A stretch of DNA of 64,000 nucleotides from Amylostereum areolatum (Eukaryota; Basidiomycota; Agaricomycetes; Russulales; Stereaceae): positions 62,001-126,000 of the forward strand of contig SAXG01000010.1 in assembly GCA_012932865.1 (NCBI GenBank). Reading direction: 5' to 3'. The position numbers were made by a program, and so were the translations under genes. Shown piece after piece: positions 32,799 through 44,649 of the stretch. How positions within the stretch are numbered: the first letter of the stretch is position 1; each line of letters starts with the position of its first letter. Below the pieces are notes generated by a model. It searched no databases. It was not told where the DNA came from and was given only the letters and a program-made list of their open reading frames with translations.

Positions 32799-33080
32799 TC
32801 AGCTTCCCATCCTCCTCTTAATTGCCTCACGAAGGGCCTGAATCTTCTGGTCCCATTTCCCGAGACGCGATTTGAGCGGCACCTGCTCGTCCCATGTTCG
32901 GAACAAGTCCAGCTGATCATCAAGTTCGACAACCTTGATCTTTTCCGGGATCAAGTTGACATCCAAGATGGGAACCACCTTCGCAGTTCAAGCAGCTTTC
33001 TCGGCTTTCCTCTTGTCTCAATCCTCCGCTTTTTTCTGCTGTATGTCCTCCACACGTTTTTTAAACTCGGCCTGCTTTTC
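32799..33080 (-). pseudogene. Degenerate coding fragment with two in-frame TGA codons
   Basis: Read on the minus strand, this gives an unusually protein-like charged sequence: KQAEFKKRVEDIQQKKAED, TGA, DKRKAEKAA, TGA, then TAKVVPILDVNLIPEKIKV, VELDDQLDLFRTWDEQVP, LKSRLGKWDQKIQALREAIK, ending RRMGS with TGA at 32799-32801. The two internal stops are at 33018-33020 and 32988-32990. An AG acceptor-like ATCAG lies just upstream (about 33085). Both internal TGAs could derive from CGA (Arg) by C-to-T change at CpG. The parent gene is not recognised; such Lys/Glu-rich helices followed by an ELDDQL block occur in basidiomycete hypothetical proteins. Probably the 3' end of a decayed gene. Confidence 0.55.
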
Positions 33081-33742
33081 TGATTATATTGATGTCCAGG
33101 AGATCTCGGGGGAAAGGAAGGGCAAGAGAAGGCAAATGGTTTTGGTAGTACTGATGCCAGTACAGGTCTTTGAGTGCAAATTATGGGTGTTTTCTTCGCG
33201 ATTTGGTGTATATCGTGTATGTATAAGATAAACCAGACGGATTATTGTACGGAGCACATAATTTTGAAGAGGATACGAGACGGGAAACGGGGGGACTGTC
33301 ACCTCACGTGTCGAGGACGCGTCGTCATATTCGGCCCGGGTGACTCCGGCCTGTTTCTACAGGGTAGAAAAGCGTCGAAATCGACATCGTACACTTCCCA
33401 CTCCCGGACGACTTGAACGAGATGCGGGATTATGTTTATTTTACAGTATCTTCAATGTCTTGGTAAAATATTTGCAGAAAGTGGCACCGATATTAGTCTT
33501 TACACCTCCTGGCTCTGGAGATTGATAGACAAAATCAGAAGGGCTTCATTTTCCTTCAAAATTTCACCAAGAACTTTTAGATACATCCTTAATACAGAAG
33601 TCCTACGTGTTTTTACGTAGATAGGGGGTGAGCGAGTGTCGATGGACTGCAATCTTCGACGCGAGGGAGGCTGGGTCACGACTCGTGCTGATCAGCAAAG
33701 TCACGTGCATCTATTTTTCTCGCAGGCGTTGCCCCACCCCAG
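33081..33742. other. Intergenic, no gene recognised
   Basis: AT-rich sequence between the coding fragment and the long inverted repeat. Only short frames without coding character are visible. Confidence 0.35.
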
Positions 33743-34665
33743 TAAGATAGGCGACATTCACAACCTTCCCCATCACGTGAGGCCGAGTGTCACGCTTAGG
33801 GGGGGTCGACGAGAGAAATGTCCATACTGTCAAGAACGACCGACTAAGGAATGCATCCAATAGCCTTCTAAGTCGCGACACAGGCAGTGGCTCAGAGGAA
33901 GGGGGAATCAGGGAACAAAGGGAGAACAGTACATTGCACTCTAAGCCGGTAAAGACTAGGAGGAAAGACTAAGGAACTGGATACATGCAGGCCAGCTATA
34001 TATACTAGGGAGGGGATGTGCACAGACCAAGGGGCACATCAGCGATGCCATCAAAGGGGATTGATCCACAGGTGTGAGATCAGATAGCGCGAGAAAGCAA
34101 GGAAAAAGCGGAGCAAAAGGGCGAACCGTGACACATACCATTTGATCCAGTCCATCTCATGTAAAAGCGCTACGTCGTATCGTTTTAAATGATTGTATCT
34201 TTTGGAATATAAATTTTGTTTGGCATTTCCCCTTTTCGCCCTTGAGATATAAACGGAAAAGCCCAGACAGACCTACAGCCATGAGTCTCCGAGATGCCCG
34301 AGTTTTGGTCATGGAACAGCCATAACTCTCGCACAACTTCGTTTCTGGGAAAACTGCTACATTACTTCTCTTGTTCAGTCTATCCAAGATGGTCTGTGTA
34401 TTCAGATTGTCTCCTGTATTCGCCGTTGAACACCAATTAATTTAGATACTACTTTTTGCGCGTGAACGGGCAGAGCAGCTTACAAATCAGGTGGGAAATC
34501 CTCGCACCTTGTACTGTAAACCTCGAGACGCGCGCCATCGGTGGCTCAGAGAATCTATCATCCACTTATCCCTTACTTATCCCGTCTCACGCGCATGTTG
34601 GGGCGTTATGTCACACGTTTGTCACACGCACATGATGGGGAAGGTTGTGAATGTCGCCTATCTTA
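33743..34665. repeat. 33-bp perfect inverted repeat pair 923 bp apart
   Basis: Bases 33743-33775 (starting TAAGATAGGCGACATTCACA) are the exact reverse complement of 34633-34665. Partial similarity continues outward (GTCACGTG near 33702 against GTCACATG near 34689, both followed by a TCTC-like tract). No transposase frame lies between. This may be another non-autonomous DNA element or the remains of a fold-back insertion. The limits given are those of the perfect arms. Confidence 0.7.
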
Positions 34666-35263
34666 TCAGGACGGTCGAGGAGAACGGTGTCACATGACCG
34701 CGACGCGTTTCGTTGCAAGCGTTTAGCCAGCACCTACTGTACGTACTGAAAAAAGCAGCGTCGTACAGAAGATTGGATTTAGGCTGTGATGTTATTATTT
34801 GATTATTCCTGAAGCTCCTGATAGCACAAGGGCGGGGTACGGGGGCTACTTACTTGGAGGAGTCTGAAGCTACGTACTTACATGTTGGAGTTTGAAATTT
34901 GATTGCCCAATTAGGATTGGCACAATCGGCGACGCCTCGCGCACTGTTCGTGGGTTTGCATTGTCACCATATACTTAAGAGGTCTACACCTCCTTGCCTT
35001 GGACTACCGTCGCCGTCGTCTCCCGTGTCTTTAGAGCTTTCACACGTTGACTTGGATTCCTCAGTGTCAAACGACATCCATCGACCCGACCCCTGATCAT
35101 CTATGCTCCATAGCTCTATTTCCGACACGAAGAAACCACCTCACTGAGAGCCGCTGCAGTTGCCCGGTTTCACGCGTCGGTACGTCCCTCATCATCCCGT
35201 GGCATTGTCTTTGTTGACACAGTCCCAGAAGAATCCTCTCAAATTCGTCCACTGCTTCCTTCG
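34666..35263. other. Upstream region of FunK1-B
   Basis: About 600 bases with only short frames. The last 200 bases before 35264 are presumably the FunK1-B promoter and leader. Two related CTTACTTGGAG / CTTACATGTTGGAG motifs occur near 34850-34890. Confidence 0.35.
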
Positions 35264-38200
35264 ATGGCATCCAGCGGTCTAATGGAAAGACAGGATTCAG
35301 GGGGTTATTCTCGGGACCTCCCCTTCCCTCCCAGAGACGTCGACATCCCTGGCCCCAATTCCCATCGGGGTACAACACCCCCTCCGTTGAAGATAGATGG
35401 CGAGGCCTTGAACTCAACTCCTGGATCAGACGGATCAGCATTGCATTCCTTGAGCGCCGATTTCCCCTCGTTGACGTAAGTTCATTTGGTTCTGAAACGC
35501 GGCGCATAGCTGACACGTCACATAGGCAACCATCTGTCGAACCTTGGCTACTCCAAGACATGAAGCGCATGGAAGTGTCGACCTTTCCAGACGTCTTGAA
35601 GCACATACTATCCCTCTGCGTTCCGGAGGGAGACGCTATCGATAAGGATACACTCCTAACCAATTGTCTGGAAGATGTCCTCCCACTGTGTAACGACCCC
35701 GCGTTGTGGAAAAGACTCCGAGCAAAGTACGCTCTCCATTGTGCAGTAGTACCCTCCATTTACTGAACACCCGTTGCAGCTGTTTTTCAGTTGATGACGA
35801 GGAAGAACGATACGCTCCTTTTGTAGAGTTTGCGAATCTCGCTCTTGACAAATTGGATCGTGCGACTGGCGAGGGTATCTCTACACTTCGTCCTCCTCCC
35901 GCGTGGGGTTCGGGAATGCCTGCGATGTTGGCGCGAAACGATGCACAGGAAATCGTTGCTCACCACAGCACACTGCACGGCGTGCTCAAGACTCAGCGCA
36001 AACTGGACGTCGTAGTCATCCCTGAACATGCTGCCGCCAGGGTGTATCCGAATTTTTCAGATCCACATATCCCACAAGACTCCCGAAATGATCGGTCGAA
36101 AATATTGATGGAGTCTCCCCCGTCGGGCGCGGCATTCAGATGGTCCGAAATCCCAACGCTCTTCGAATTCAAGAAAAGCCAGAAGAAGCTGAAAGATCCC
36201 CCGAAAGAGTACAAGATCGGCGTCGAGTACGAGGAATGGACCTATACTCCGTGGAAGGGCGGACGGTTTGAAAAACACCTCACAGGAGGGACCGCTTACC
36301 CAAATCGCAGTTCTCTATCTTCTTTTCGCTCCCCCAGTAAGTGTCGTTCCCATCCACTGTGAGGATTTCATGTCTCACGAATCACGATAAAACAGTGGAT
36401 TCCAGTACCCATGAATCAGAAGAATTGACCAGCCCCCCATCCGATACAGGTGCGTGCTGAACCTCTCATCTGGGTCAGCTTGTTCACTGACAATGTCTCC
36501 AGCTCGAGGTACGAAACGCAAACTCCCTGTTAATCTGGATGAGGATGGTCCCGCTGGCTCGAAAAGGGCAAAAACGAATCGTATGCCCTACGACGTCAGG
36601 ATGGCCTCGTATGCTGCAGAACGTCTCTGTTGCCTGCCCTGCGTAACGCATGCACTCGACGTGCTCGTTCAAGGCGAGTTGGTGACATTTCGCGGCTACA
36701 TCAACTAACGCACCCTATCTAGATGACGTCATGTGGCTTTTTTGGTTCGATAGACAAGGCGTTGTCCAAACTGACGGGATGAACTGGATTCAAAATCTTC
36801 CCTATTTCCTCGTCCTCCTCCTGGCGATAGGACGGTTTGACAAAAGGAACTGGGGGATTCCAGAACAATTTCCCGAACATATACCTTCCAAGAAGATATC
36901 GTCTGTGGTTCCAACCTCCCCCTTAACCACGCCACCAGAAGTTATCACCCTTCCAACGGCCCCCGAGCCCACGATTCCTCCAACGGTCACCGAGCCTACG
37001 AGCACTCCTATCATTGGACCAGCTGCCACGATTCCCCTGTCGGCTATTGAGCCAGACGTCCCGACTCCTCCTCCTCCACAAGCCACAGAGGTGGCTATTA
37101 AGACAGATAGGTTTGCGCACCTTCAAGCACCTGTGTCGTCCTCGAGACTATATTTTCCCGAACACTCCGAAACTTTGCTACCATCGAACGACCCCGATAA
37201 GCCTACCAGAACTGTCATCACTCCCGCGAAGACCATCCTCGTCCACTGGGACAAACCCATCCACACCAGATATCAACTCTTCGGCCGTGCGACCCAAGTG
37301 TATGCGGCCACTGAAGAAGGCTCCGGCGATGAGCTCATTGTGAAAGTCTCCTTCCCGGACAAGTCCCGCGTCTCCGAGTCGAGGATCATCCGTATCGCAC
37401 AACATGCCGAAGTCGAGGAGAACGAGATCTTCAAAATCGAGGACCATCTACCAAACCTAATCTGCACCATGGACGTGCCGTGTTCTGATACAGGCGATAT
37501 CCGGGACAGTGTAGGCTTGATGAAAACGGACAAGGAATTTGCCCGTCGCCGCGTCGCTCGAGTATCCGTCTTCGAAAAAATTGAGGAGATTGTCGTCGTT
37601 CGGGATCACGACTTCCTGCGATGCTGGCTAGAAATTCTCCACTGTGAGTCCGTCTTCTCGGCCAAGATATACCTCTCTTACGTCTTTTTGGCAGGCCACT
37701 ACCTTCTGTGGAAGGCTGGAATACAACACAATGATCCAAGTATGGGCAACATTGGCGTGCGCAAGATCAATGGCGTTTATCGCGGCGTTTTGAACGACTG
37801 GGATCTAGCAACTGTCGAAGGCCTCTCGAGCCACTACGGCATGGAGCGTACGGGCACTTTGCCGTTCATGGCGATCGAACTGCTATGTATACAGTATTGG
37901 GAGGGCAAGATCCGTCGTCTTTACCGCCACGATATGGAGGGATACGTCTGGAAACTGCCTTGGATTTTCCTCCAATACGATGGCGAGAAACGGATCAACC
38001 ATCCATTATGCCTCCGGTGGGTCAACGAGAACTTGCAGGCAGTTCGCGACGCAAAAATTGCATTTTACTCGAATCTTACCGATGTTCGGGTGCTACCCAT
38101 CTGGGAACCACAATGGGTGTTTGCGCGCACACTGGTCCAGGTGGTGACCACCTTGCACACGGCGCGCCAAGCCAGGGAAGCTCAAGCTTTACAAAGCACT

Positions 38201-38452
38201 CGCAGACTTGCATATCCATCCGGACTCGGTCCTGCGCAAGATGCGCATAAACGTTCCCTTGGAGATTCACTGGATTTCTCCCCTGAAGTTGAATATCAAC
38301 TCATTTGGGAAGTTCTGAAGGAGGTTGAGGGCCCGGCGGGGTACGCGTACTACCGAGGACATCTTGGGCTACCCCTCGAAATGCCTGAATTGCCGAAGGC
38401 TTTGAAGGATGTCATTGCCCCATGTTTTTCTCAGACTCCCGACTCTGCTTAG
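35264..38452 (+). CDS. FunK1-type protein kinase B (paralogue of kinase A)
   Basis: It is homologous to kinase A over its whole length and lies on the same strand 3.7 kb downstream. Exons run approximately 35264-35477, 35526-35717, 35780-36339, 36395-36448, 36503-36675, 36723-37644 and 37695-38452. Blocks include DMKRMEVSTFPDVLKHILSL, HAAARVYPNF, an NLS-like GTKRKLPVNL...GSKRAKTNR and VMWLFWFDRQGVVQTDGMNW. The kinase core has YQLFGRATQVY, LIVKVSFPDKSR (Lys), QHNDPSMGNIGVRK (catalytic Asp, Asn), VLNDWDLATVEG and RTGTLPFMAIELL. A Pro/Thr-rich linker of roughly 80 residues (about 36890-37090) is absent from A. The intron 36676-36722 starts GCGAGT instead of GT, where the matching A intron starts GTATGT. 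No frameshift is needed. The TAG stop is at 38450-38452. All core catalytic residues appear present. Confidence 0.93.
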
Positions 38453-39219
38453 AATATCCGAGAACTAGGACTCGCCCGGCGATCGGCATTGTAATTCTAG
38501 ACATCACTTTCCCTGTAGTACGTTCCTCTCGCCTGCTACTGTGATGTAGCGAGACTATTATTGACTTCTATGCCCACCCCATGGTTTGCAACCTACACAT
38601 GACTCGTTAGATAATACCTCCCTTGGCTTTCCTTGTCTCTACTTTACTTCATCTGCGGGTTATAGTCTACCTGCCGCCTGACACACAGGCTGTGATCATG
38701 ACTTGGTTATCATACGTGTAGTGTGCCATCATCGAAATACTACCCATGCGTGCGTCTTCTCACATGCTGATTATAGAGACTGGTATGAGCTTACTACATT
38801 TTCATTGGTCCGTATAGCTGAGAGTACTGCATGAACGACTAGAATAGATTCCACTAACACGGCGCCGACTATGCCGGATCAAGAACGTGAGGTGGAAAGG
38901 TGGCCATACGTAGACAAGCCTGTCAAAAAGAAGCTGGTTGACTCGCCGGAGGCTTACAACATAGACGCAGGGGCGTAAAGACTGTGACGCGAATGAATGG
39001 CAGCATACCTAGGAGACGGTGATAATGTGTAAGAGCTGACAGAGAATTCAGATGGTTATGCGCCCTAATTGACATGGCGCTTACACCGACTGATCTTGCG
39101 ATGGAGACATCCAGCGCCTCCATGACCTTGAAGGGGGGATATAAAGGCGTCGTCGAGGATACGGGAAGCCAGTCAGAGCCAGTCCACCACCGTCCTCTTG
39201 CCCTACACACATACACACC
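38453..39219. promoter_or_regulatory. Spacer with TATA-like box upstream of quinone reductase
   Basis: 767 bases. The first half is the FunK1-B 3' flank. GGATATAAAGGCG at about 39138-39150 lies about 75 bases before the quinone reductase start and is a good TATA candidate. No gene is seen in between. Confidence 0.5.
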
Positions 39220-40095
39220 ATGTCCGCTCCCAAAGTCGCTATCATCATCTACTCCATGTACGGCCACGTCGCCAAGTGTGCGTGGAGTATCCTCCCATCC
39301 GAGTTCGTACGTTGCTCACATCCGTGTTGAACGTGCAGTGGCCGAGGCAGAGAAAGCTGGCGTTGAAGCCGCTGGCGGCAAAGCCACCATCTACCAGTAA
39401 GCGCGCGCCCGGTATCCATCTTGTGTCTTCGTTGATGAACCTTTGGCTAGAATCGCGGAGACCCTCCCGCAAGAGGTCCTCACGAAGATGTACGCGCCGC
39501 CCAAGGAGAAATACCCCATCCTCGCGCCGAATGACATCGCCCAGTTCGACGCCTTCCTTCTCGGGATCCCCACCCGCCACGGGAACGTTCCCGCCCAATG
39601 GAAGGTATGCGATCGCATTCGTGCTCTGCACCTATAAAGAGTCAGGATGGTGAATGCTGAAGACGCTTACTCGGGTCAGACGTTCTGGGATGCGACCGGT
39701 CAGCTCTGGGCGAGCGGCGCGCTCGCAGGCAAGTTCGCTGGAATTTTCGTCAGCACGGGCGGGTTGGGCGGAGGACAGGAGACGACGGCGATCGCCGCAT
39801 TGACGGCGCTGACCCACCACGGGATCACCTTCGTCCCCCTCGGCTACGCGAACGCGTTTGCCAAGCTGACCGACTTGACGGAGGTCCACGGTGGTGCGTG
39901 CTCGCTGCTCTTTCCGTGCGGTCTGATAGGATGTTCTGGTCTGATGTCTGGTTTTCTTCGTGGACAGGGTCGGCGTGGGGGGCTGGCGTGTTGGCGGGTC
40001 CGAATGGCTCGCGTCAGCCTTCGGCCCTCGAGCTCGAGATTGCAACGATCCAGGGCAAGTCGTTCTACTCCCATGTCGCGCGGGTCAAGTTCTAG
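39220..40095 (+). CDS. NAD(P)H:quinone oxidoreductase, WrbA/Pst2 type flavodoxin-fold
   Basis: The protein reduces quinones by two electrons using FMN and protects against redox cycling; white- and brown-rot fungi use this type as 1,4-benzoquinone reductase. [20 protein letters not shown] holds the FMN phosphate loop SMYGHVAK. The following exons give [39 protein letters not shown] with [59 protein letters not shown] and [20 protein letters not shown], ending [15 protein letters not shown]. Length of about 204 residues is usual for the family. Five exons splice cleanly in phase. The TAG stop is at 40093-40095. No signal peptide, so cytosolic or membrane-peripheral (eisosome) location is expected. 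TATA-like box 75 bases upstream. Confidence 0.95.
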
Positions 40096-43000
40096 ACGAG
40101 AAATGCCGCCGATCAATACGAAATGTCGCAAAGACGAGTTACGAGTACACCTGACGGACCTATGTATGATTCAACTGTTTTCTGAGAAAACAGAGAAATG
40201 TGTCTGTTCGCACGATTACGATGACCTTGGTGAGAATGCTTGTTTGAATGCTCGAGGTTCGAGAGTGTTTTCGCCTGTTCTCGCCGCCTGTGTCGAAACG
40301 CTGGTGAATGGCAATTTTTTTGTAGGGAGGAGCTTACAGACAAACCGGCGCACTCTGAGACCGGACCCAATATTAACTTGAAAGTTGATGATGTGTTCTA
40401 GTGGCGCAATCAGATAGTTTTCACCCTGCGAAGCTGGTGCAGTGTATTAGATTGCGGTGTACTCGGGTCCATCGGACTGAAGGAGACGCAAGCTCGACAA
40501 GTGTGTAGATGAGAGGTTTGGGGAGCAAGTGACACGCCCACAAACCCGTCTGGTCGAAGTTCCCACGATCACCACAGCACTTACCTCCCACTCCCACAAT
40601 CGAAGACTCGAAGTCATCCTTCGAGCTCTACTTGCCTTTTCCCTCGGACCTTGTACACCAGCAGCGCTCATGTGAGAATCGCAGGTTTTAAACACAACCT
40701 CGGAATGGTCGCCACCCTACCGCGCCGCGCCGGACGCTGGAGAGACAATGGACTAATAGACGATGGCTCGCAGGGAACGCACGGGCAAGCCCGTAGGAAC
40801 AATGCAGAACTTCATGCATCATGCGTGGAAGGCAAGGACGCGTTTCCCCGGTGCCGAGCCATACCTTCCCACCTGGCCAACATGCGACCTCTCCTCACCT
40901 CGTCCCCACCCGATGGCCCCAAGGATCCACGACTCCCCTGTTAATCGCTCCGCTCGCCATTACCCCCGGCAGCGCGCGAACTTCATCTCCCTCTCTCTGC
41001 AGAGTCGGACCCCCACCTCACCCACCCGATCCCCGATCGCGTCCCACCTTGACAGCTCACGTGGGCGCGCTTCTCCCCCGCCGAGACAACATAGGACCGC
41101 ATCCCATGGCCAGCACGGCGCTCGAGTCTGAGCTGGAGCTGGTCATGACCGTCCCAGTTCCCGCCTCGACGTGCGGGGACCCTCTCATTTTCGCACCGGT
41201 GGCAAGAGCAAGGAAAGTCTAAACGAACACACCCGATCCAAGCCTTTGCACTTATAGGATGTTCTTCAATTCCATTCAGCCTCCAGTCCATTCCCAGTCC
41301 CGTTCATGCTGCCTCAGGGAAGACCCCGCTCCTCCGGGACGAAGTCCCCTAAGATCCTTCGGACGATGACCCCGACGCAGGCCCGTCCAACGACCTCGTA
41401 CGCGCTGCCGGTCTCGACCTTCCTCTCCCGTACACCTCAGCAGGCCATCCCGACTCCCACCCACCGTCACGGACCGCGGTCATGCCCGCACTCCCCCCCC
41501 TTCGTCGCCGGCGGGAAGCCCCCACGTCTGCTTTGTCCCAAATGAATTTATCTCCGGCAGACGCTCCGACGCCGTGGGTCAAGTCCCGCCCAGTCGAGCG
41601 GACCCCGTGCTGAATCCGCCCTAGCTCCAGAGGGGGCGCTCGAGATGCTTTGTTCGACTCTGGCTCGAAGTTGCCGTCGACGTCGTTTTCATTTGCGGAT
41701 TTCACGTGTGAGGGGGGCCGCCGGGGACAAAGCCTCCCTCTGGCGGCGCTCATCCTCTCGCGGATTCCCACCCGCGCTCGCATCTTTCCCTCTGTTCCCG
41801 TCTCATCCACGTCACGCATCTCCCCGAGATTCTTATTCCATCCCGACCATCTTCATCTTCATCTTCGTCTTCATATCCATCCTCATCGCAGCGTCATTCT
41901 ATTCATCTGACCTTCTCCATCCCACGGACTACAGTATTCCAGGTAGACCAGTTGAACGCATGCAGGATTCCGGTGCTGCATTCGCCTTTGGCAAGACTTG
42001 CAGTCCTCCCAGGGCGTGCTGCGCGCACGCATCCGCCCTCCGTTTTTCTCTCTTCGACCCAATCCCACAGCTCGGCCAATCAGCGACATCATCACACGCC
42101 CGCGTCCCCCCGCCTTCGTACGTACACCACCCTACTACTTACTTACAGGCGCGCGGGCGAAGACGTCTGAGAGGCCCAGGCTCTGGACCACCCGCCCTCC
42201 CGTATCCTGATCCCCTCGCTGCAACCCGACCAAGTTTTGACCTTCGACAGCTTCTTCCCGAGCTAAAATTTTTCGGAGGCGCGCATTTCTACGTATCCGG
42301 CCTCAATGAACTTGTGCACGCCTGCCGCCCGGTTGCACGCAAGTTGCACGTATAAAAAACGAACACAGCAGAAGCTACATATGTACGACCTGGACAAAGC
42401 AAGCGGGCGCGAGAGCCGTCTGAATCCCTGACGTCCTTTTTCAAGCGCTGCGGTATGTATCGGTATCTTCCCTCTCGGTCGCGCACCTCCCAGGACAATC
42501 AACGTCAACCCCGAACGCGATGCCAACCATCCAAGGAGGAGGAAGTCTTGAATGCGAGTGCCATGGAGATAACGCAGCAGCGCCGATTATGACGATGGCA
42601 GATCGCCTCGTCTGGCATGTACATAAACTACACAGTCAAGGAAGGACCCCCTATCGCGCGCACAAGCCACATCTACTCGCCGCACCTCGCGACGATCGCG
42701 AACGCGACGGAAGGGTCCAGACTCGCACGACGCGACACGGAGCCGAGGTCGAACGTCGAACGTCGAACGCTCGAGCTCAGATCTCAGAGACCGTAAGTAC
42801 TTAGACGCGCGCGGCGAAAACCCCTCCCTCCTCCGAGTCCAGTCCAGCCTGCGTCCCCCGTCCCAACGCCGTCGCCGGTCACTTTACCTCTAGGTTTCTG
42901 CTGCTCGATCGCGCTTCGCAGATCGGCGCGTGTTTGCAAACTTACGATGGGCGTCCACGTCTCCGATCGTGTCTGCGTGTGTGTATGTATGTGGCAACGA

Positions 43001-43944
43001 TTGCGTCTCTGCAGTCTGAATCCAGTTGGCCAGTTCTCCGGGGCGTCATCCTTGCCATCGCCGCGAATGGGGACTTGAACAAGCTCACAAAGCAGATCGC
43101 GAAGTGGGTAGGGGGGGATACAATCTGTGGTATTCTTTCGTGGCTACACGCGTACTAGTACTCTACTTTGCTTTGTATATCGTATGGAAACGTGCGTGAA
43201 AAGGGCGTAGTTGAACAGAGGCATGCGAGCATGGGACGAGAGCGATAGCAGGGATGAGTAAGACAGGACGACGACGATTCGCGGGTGGGGGCTACAACGG
43301 AAAGGAGAATGAAAAAAACAGCAGACAACGGACAGATGGGTATGGAAAGATGAGGAAGGTCCGGGTAGATGCGTGGGACAGAAAATAAGGGGGGGATTGG
43401 TAGTGGGACTTGGTGGGTCCTGGAGAGAGGGGGGGTGAGTGGAGCGACGAGCGGGGACCTTGGCCCTCTCGCGCCCCTCCCCTCCTCATCGTGGGAGAGA
43501 GGGAAACCATGCAAAACGGGGACTCCATAAATACGCATTAAAAGTAAGTCTTCCGCGGGCAGAGGACGGCCCCGCGCCGGGAGATTTTGCGCGCGCTCCA
43601 CGTGGGTAAGACGGAGACGAGGTCAGGCGGAGGGGAAGGTGCAGAGTGGGGAAAGGGAAGGGAAGGGAGGGACGGGGTGGTGTGACGCGCGGCGAAAGGG
43701 GGCAGGGCAGAGGGCACGGACGTGTGGGGAGAGTGAAATGGGAGCGCGGGGGAAGCGAAGCGTCGCGGGAGATGAAGGGACGTTGCGCGAAAAGAGGAGG
43801 GCTGCTATTGCGTTCGAGAAAGAGCATGACGGACGGAGCACCGGTGGCTTTGGCAGGTCACGCGCGTTTCCCCCCCCCTACTCGCACCTCGCGCCGAAAC
43901 GACGCGTCCGACGCGCTTGGAAGAGGGGGGGATGCGCTGGCCGA
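40096..43944. other. Gene-poor region, no confident gene
   Basis: About 3.85 kb with many short overlapping frames. One patch, 41355-41592 on the plus strand, reads DPSDDDPDAGPSNDLVRAAG... for 79 codons with plausible composition but has no start, no splice context I trust and no recognised domain. 43300-43900 is purine-rich on the plus strand and may be the 3' UTR of the next gene. I report no gene here. Confidence 0.4.
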
Positions 43945-44649
43945 TCAATAGCGCACGACGGGGCGGAGCTGCTTGCCCGTGCGAGCGTCGACGAAGCGGG
44001 TCTTGGTGCGGGAACCGGCGTGGTGCCCCCAGGGCCCGATGCCGAAGAATTTGCGTATGCGGTCACCGAGGGAAAGGTGGGAGGTGGGGTAGCGGCTCGA
44101 GCCTGTGTAGAAGCGCGGGGTGCGCGTCGTGTCCTAAGCGCGTGGGTACGATGTCAGCGCAACGATCGAGGACGAGCGGGGAAGGAGAAGACTCACGATG
44201 GTGTAGCGGCGCTGGGGAGTCGCGCTGTGGGACCTGCGGGGACGGGAGGAAGAACGGTGGTGGGAGTGACCGTGGTTGTGCTGGCTGTGGCTACGACCGT
44301 GGCCATGGCTCGAGTGATGTGAGTGGCCGTGGCCGTGGGTGGAAGGACGGTGCGAGCTGGAGCGTTTGGCATGGCGGGAGGGTGAGCGGGCGACATAGTA
44401 GGTGCCGGCGGAAGGTTGGGCATATGCGGGGACACCGCCGGGACCGAGAGAGTTGTGACGAGGTCTGTGGGCGTAACCGTGACCGTTGTCGGAGTAGGCG
44501 GCGGCGGCGGCGGCGGGGGAGTTGGGGTAGTAGAACTGAGCCTGCTGGTAGCCGGGGGAGGACATGGGCTGGCTGGTGTAGGAATTGCGGACGGCGGAGC
44601 GACCGCGACGGGTAGAGGAAGGTTGGGAGGAGACGTAGTAGCTGGGCAT
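43945..44649 (-). CDS. Small basic Ser/His-rich basidiomycete protein
   Basis: Two exons: 44197-44649 and 43945-44133, with a GTGAGT...CTTAG intron of 63 nt, give 213 residues. The start MPSYYVSSQPSSTRRGRSA leads into a Tyr/Ala/Pro-rich part, then a Ser/His/Gly-rich tract (THGHGHSHHSSHGHGRSHS) and an Arg/Ser patch. The last exon encodes a compact conserved-looking end, RYPTSHLSLGDRIRKFFGIG followed by RTKTRFVDARTGKQLRPVV, with TGA at 43945-43947. The GDRIRKFFG motif recurs near the C-terminus of many short basidiomycete hypothetical proteins in my recollection; no function is known. The His-rich tract might bind metal but could be low-complexity filler. The coding frame and splice are convincing even though the family is unnamed. 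Confidence 0.78.

Noticed and set aside
41355..41592. 79-codon protein-like frame (DPSDDDPDAGPSND...)
   Set aside because: No start, no credible flanking exons and no domain; listed only within the gene-poor region.
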